Source: Aeromonas australiensis
GTDB lineage: Bacteria > Pseudomonadota > Gammaproteobacteria > Enterobacterales > Aeromonadaceae
Length of the DNA stretch: 64,000 nt
NCBI RefSeq assembly: GCF_000819725.1
Contig: NZ_CDDH01000051.1
Coordinates: 1 to 64,000, forward strand
Reading direction: 5' to 3'
Below are positions 61,363 through 64,000 of this stretch, in pieces. Made by a program: the position numbers and the translations under genes. Every line of letters starts with the position of its first letter. The first letter of the stretch is position 1. The notes under the pieces are model-generated. The model was not told the origin of the DNA. It did not search any database and was given only the letters and a program-made list of their open reading frames with translations.

Positions 61363-62580
61363 ATGTTGAGTAAACTGATGGGCTGGATTGATGATCGCTT
61401 CCCGCTCACGGCCATGTACAACGACCATATGGCCAAGTATCCGGCGCCGAAGAACTTGAACTTCTGGTACTTCTTCGGCTCATTGGCCATGCTGGTGCTG
61501 GTCAACCAGATCATCACCGGCATCTGGCTAACCATGAACTACAACCCCTCTGCCGAGGGCGCGTTTGCTTCCATCGAATACATCATGCGTGATGTGGAGT
61601 ACGGTTGGCTGCTGCGTTACATGCACTCTACCGGCGCGTCCGCGTTCTTTGTGGTGGTCTATCTGCACATGTTCCGCGGCATGATCTACGGCTCTTACCA
61701 AAAGCCGAGGGAGTTGCTCTGGATCTTCGGCATGCTGATATTCCTGGTGCTGATGGCGGAAGCCTTTATGGGCTATCTGCTGCCTTGGGGCCAGATGTCT
61801 TTCTGGGGCGCGCAGGTCATCATCTCGCTGTTTGGTGCCATTCCTGTCATAGGTGACGATCTGACCCTGTGGATCCGTGGAGATTATGTCATCTCCGGTG
61901 CGACCCTGAACCGCTTCTTCGCACTGCACGTTATTGCGTTGCCGCTGGTACTGGTGATGCTGGTTGCCATGCACATTCTGGCGCTGCACGAAGTGGGGTC
62001 AAACAACCCGGATGGCATTGATATCAAGAAGCACAAGGACGAAAACGGCTGGCCGCTGGATGCGGTGGCGTTCCACCCCTATTTTACCGTCAAGGATATG
62101 ATCGGTGTGGCGGGCTTCCTGTTTTTCTTCTGTGCCATCATCTTCTTCAAGCCGGATATGTGGGGGTACTTCCTCGAGAAGCCGAACTTTGAAGTGGCTA
62201 ATGGCTTGAAAACCCCGGAGCACATTGCACCAGTCTGGTATTTCACTCCCTTCTACGCCATTTTGCGCGCGGTGCCGGACAAGCTGCTTGGTGTCATCAT
62301 GATGGGCCTCTCCATCGTGGTATTGTTCCTGCTGCCTTGGCTGGATCGCTGCAAGGTACGTTCGGTTCGCTATCGCAGTACCCTGCACAAGTTGAACATC
62401 GCCCAGTTTGTGGTCTGCTTTATCATCCTGGGGGTGCTTGGGGTGTTGCCATCGACGCCGACACTGACACTGGTTGCTCAAGTCTGTTCACTGGGATACT
62501 TCGGGTTCTTTGTCCTGCTGTTTTTCTATAGCAAGAATGAAAGTACCAAGCCGCTGCCAGAGAGGGTGACATTTAAATGA
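61363..62580 (+). CDS. petB: Ubiquinol-cytochrome c reductase, cytochrome b subunit
   Basis: The 405-residue membrane protein has eight helices. Heme ligands are in YMHSTGASAFFVVVYLHMFRG and FALHVIALPLVLVMLVAMHILALHEVG, and the quinol site has PVWY (IAPVWYFTPFYAILRAVP, near 290) in place of the more common PEWY. It oxidises quinol at the Qo site and reduces quinone at Qi. It overlaps petC by 4 bp. Confidence 0.97.
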   Translation: MLSKLMGWIDDRFPLTAMYNDHMAKYPAPKNLNFWYFFGSLAMLVLVNQIITGIWLTMNYNPSAEGAFASIEYIMRDVEYGWLLRYMHSTGASAFFVVVYLHMFRGMIYGSYQKPRELLWIFGMLIFLVLMAEAFMGYLLPWGQMSFWGAQVIISLFGAIPVIGDDLTLWIRGDYVISGATLNRFFALHVIALPLVLVMLVAMHILALHEVGSNNPDGIDIKKHKDENGWPLDAVAFHPYFTVKDMIGVAGFLFFFCAIIFFKPDMWGYFLEKPNFEVANGLKTPEHIAPVWYFTPFYAILRAVPDKLLGVIMMGLSIVVLFLLPWLDRCKVRSVRYRSTLHKLNIAQFVVCFIILGVLGVLPSTPTLTLVAQVCSLGYFGFFVLLFFYSKNESTKPLPERVTFK

Positions 62581-63311
62581 AAAAAATAATATTTGCAGTG
62601 CTGGCCCTGCTGCCTGGTTTGGTGATGGCTGCGGGCAGCAGTTTCCCGCTGGAGAAGGCCAATTATGACCTTGCTGACAAGGCCTCCTTGCAGCGTGGCG
62701 TTGCGACCTTCATGAATTACTGTGCCGGTTGCCACTCGACCCAGTATCAGCGTTATAACCGGGTCGCCGAAGACTTGGGCATCCCTGAAGATCTGATGAA
62801 AGAAAACCTGATCTTCACTGACGCCAAAGTCGGTGATCTGATGAAGATAGCGATGTCCGAGACAGATGCCGCCAAGTGGTTTGGTGCCCCCCCTCCCGAC
62901 CTTACCTTGGTTGCCAGGGTGCGTGGTGCGGATTGGATCTACACCTATCTGCGTTCCTTTTATGTGGATGAGAGCCGTCCGTTTGGGGTGAACAACGCGG
63001 TATTCCCGTCCGTGGGTATGCCCCATGTACTGGAGCCGCTGCAGGGCACCCCCCGTGCGGAGTTCGCCACACACACGGTCGATGGAGTGGAAACCGCACA
63101 GGTTGTCAGCATCAAATCTGACGGTAATGGTGAAATGGATGACGAAGAGTATGATCAGACGGTACGGGATCTGGTAAACTTCTTGGTCTACTCTGCTGAA
63201 CCGATGCAACAGGAGCGTGAACGTATGGGCTTCTGGGTGCTTGGTTTCATCGCAATCTTCTTCATCTTTACTGTGCTGTTGAAGAAGGAATTCTGGCGCG
63301 ACGTTCACTAA
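62577..63311 (+). CDS. petC: Ubiquinol-cytochrome c reductase, cytochrome c1 subunit
   Basis: A signal peptide (IIFAVLALLPGLVMAAGS) precedes the CXXCH heme site in NYCAGCHSTQYQRYNR (near 50). The axial Met is probably in VGMPHVLEP. A C-terminal membrane helix (GFWVLGFIAIFFIFTVLLK) anchors the protein. It passes electrons to a soluble cytochrome c. It overlaps petB by 4 bp and completes petABC. Confidence 0.96.
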   Translation: MKKIIFAVLALLPGLVMAAGSSFPLEKANYDLADKASLQRGVATFMNYCAGCHSTQYQRYNRVAEDLGIPEDLMKENLIFTDAKVGDLMKIAMSETDAAKWFGAPPPDLTLVARVRGADWIYTYLRSFYVDESRPFGVNNAVFPSVGMPHVLEPLQGTPRAEFATHTVDGVETAQVVSIKSDGNGEMDDEEYDQTVRDLVNFLVYSAEPMQQERERMGFWVLGFIAIFFIFTVLLKKEFWRDVH

Positions 63312-63337
63312 GCGACCAGATCCGGGTAATATAATGC

Positions 63338-63378
63338 ACGGCAATGAAGACCAAGAGGCTTCATTGCCGTTTCTGCTT
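63338..63378 (+). terminator. Hairpin between petC and sspA
   Basis: ACGGCAATGAAG (63338-63349) pairs with CTTCATTGCCGT (63359-63370), followed by a T-rich stretch. It is probably the petABC terminator. A TATAAT at 63330-63335 overlaps the region and could be a promoter, but no -35 fits well. Confidence 0.75.
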
Positions 63379-63398
63379 TTTAATGACGGGAGGGTTCA

Positions 63399-64000
63399 AT
63401 GGCTGTAGCTGCCAATAAGCGTTCGGTAATGACGCTGTTTTCCGGTGCCAACGATATGTTCAGCCATCAGGTGCGTATTGTCCTGGCGGAGAAGGGTGTT
63501 AGCGTGGATATCTGCCAGGTTGACCCTGCCAATCTGCCGGATGAGCTGGCCGAGCTGAACCCGTACAACTCTGTACCGACCTTGGTTGATCGTGAGCTGG
63601 CTCTCTACACCTCGCGCATCATCATGGAGTATCTGGACGAACGTTTCCCGCATCCGCCCCTGATGCCTGTTTACCCGGTTGCCCGCGGTAACAGCCGTCT
63701 GATGATGCACCGCATCGAGCTGGACTGGTACTCGCTGGCCGACAGGATCATGGCCGGTACCGATGCTGAAGCGGCACGCAACGAACTGCGTGATAACCTG
63801 CTGGCCATCGCGCCGATCTTCGGTGAAATGCCCTACTTCATGAGCGAAGAGTTTGGTCTGGTGGATTGCTACATGGCCCCGCTGCTGTGGCGTCTGCCGA
63901 GCCTGGGGATCGACCTGACCGGTCGTGGCGCCAAAGAGCTGAAGGCCTACATGGTTCGTCTGTTCGAACGTGAGTCCTTCCAGGCTTCTCTGACCGAAGC
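63399..64000 (+). CDS. sspA: Stringent starvation protein A (partial, cut by window end)
   Basis: The frame opens [34 protein letters not shown] and continues with [44 protein letters not shown], the glutathione-transferase fold of SspA. About 200 residues are present; the last few are beyond the window. SspA binds RNA polymerase and helps acid and starvation responses. The position after petABC is conserved, with sspB expected next. Confidence 0.95.
   Translation, partial: MAVAANKRSVMTLFSGANDMFSHQVRIVLAEKGVSVDICQVDPANLPDELAELNPYNSVPTLVDRELALYTSRIIMEYLDERFPHPPLMPVYPVARGNSRLMMHRIELDWYSLADRIMAGTDAEAARNELRDNLLAIAPIFGEMPYFMSEEFGLVDCYMAPLLWRLPSLGIDLTGRGAKELKAYMVRLFERESFQASLTE

Overview
The window looks like chromosome of an Aeromonas species close to A. 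hydrophila. This rests on gene content and order: hemCDXY divergent from cyaA, then cyaY-lptM-lysA-dapF-DUF484-xerC-yigB; murA-ibaG-mlaBCDEF back to back with kdsDC-lptCAB-rpoN-hpf-ptsN-rapZ-npr; degS-degQ, zapG, zapE, rplM-rpsI, petABC, sspA. It also rests on a cluster (49.2-54.8 kb) whose families carry names built on E. faecalis EF_08xx and A. hydrophila AHA_39xx loci (recalled, not searched). No intact tRNA or rRNA gene was seen.

Region 1 (about 1-9.42 kb) is the right part of an integrated mobile element. In order it holds an AntA/AntB antirepressor, a chain of small genes joined by ATGA overlaps, a P4-alpha-like primase-helicase, an origin-like array of thirteen TGGGAACA/TGTTCCCA octamers framed by a perfect 13-bp inverted repeat, a candidate oriT, a Mob/Pre-type relaxase, an AlpA-type regulator and three unrecognised genes ending at a strong terminator. 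It mixes phage-satellite and mobilizable-plasmid parts. No integrase is visible; it probably lies left of the window. The right edge is placed near 9.39-9.42 kb, where short repeats and a CCA-ended tRNA-like fragment precede a terminator.

Region 2 (9.4-21 kb) has an octamer tandem repeat, a Fur-boxed TonB receptor, pbpG, an ABC-type binding protein, a porin, glpX, a Cys-cluster protein and the heme operon hemCDXY, itself preceded by a Fur-like box. Region 3 (21-34 kb) carries cyaA, an esterase and cyaY, the lptM-lysA-dapF-DUF484-xerC-yigB run, a MscS-like channel with a cyclic-nucleotide-binding-type domain, a lipoprotein, a class I glutamine-amidotransferase-like hydrolase and yjgA. Region 4 (34-47.2 kb) holds pmbA, murA, the Mla phospholipid transport genes, Kdo and LPS transport genes, and rpoN with the nitrogen-PTS genes: an envelope-biogenesis block.

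Region 5 (47.2-54.8 kb) is the most interesting chromosomal part. It is a minus-strand operon: a small PRD protein, SFCGS protein, DUF4312, two membrane proteins (DUF4311, DUF4310), a metal-dependent amidohydrolase, a DgaE-like PLP enzyme, a DgaF-like aldolase and a large PRD/PTS-domain regulator. It reads as an uncharacterised PTS-like uptake and breakdown route for an N-substituted amino-sugar acid. Region 6 (55-64 kb) has degS, degQ, zapG, zapE, rplM-rpsI, petABC (cytochrome bc1) and the start of sspA.
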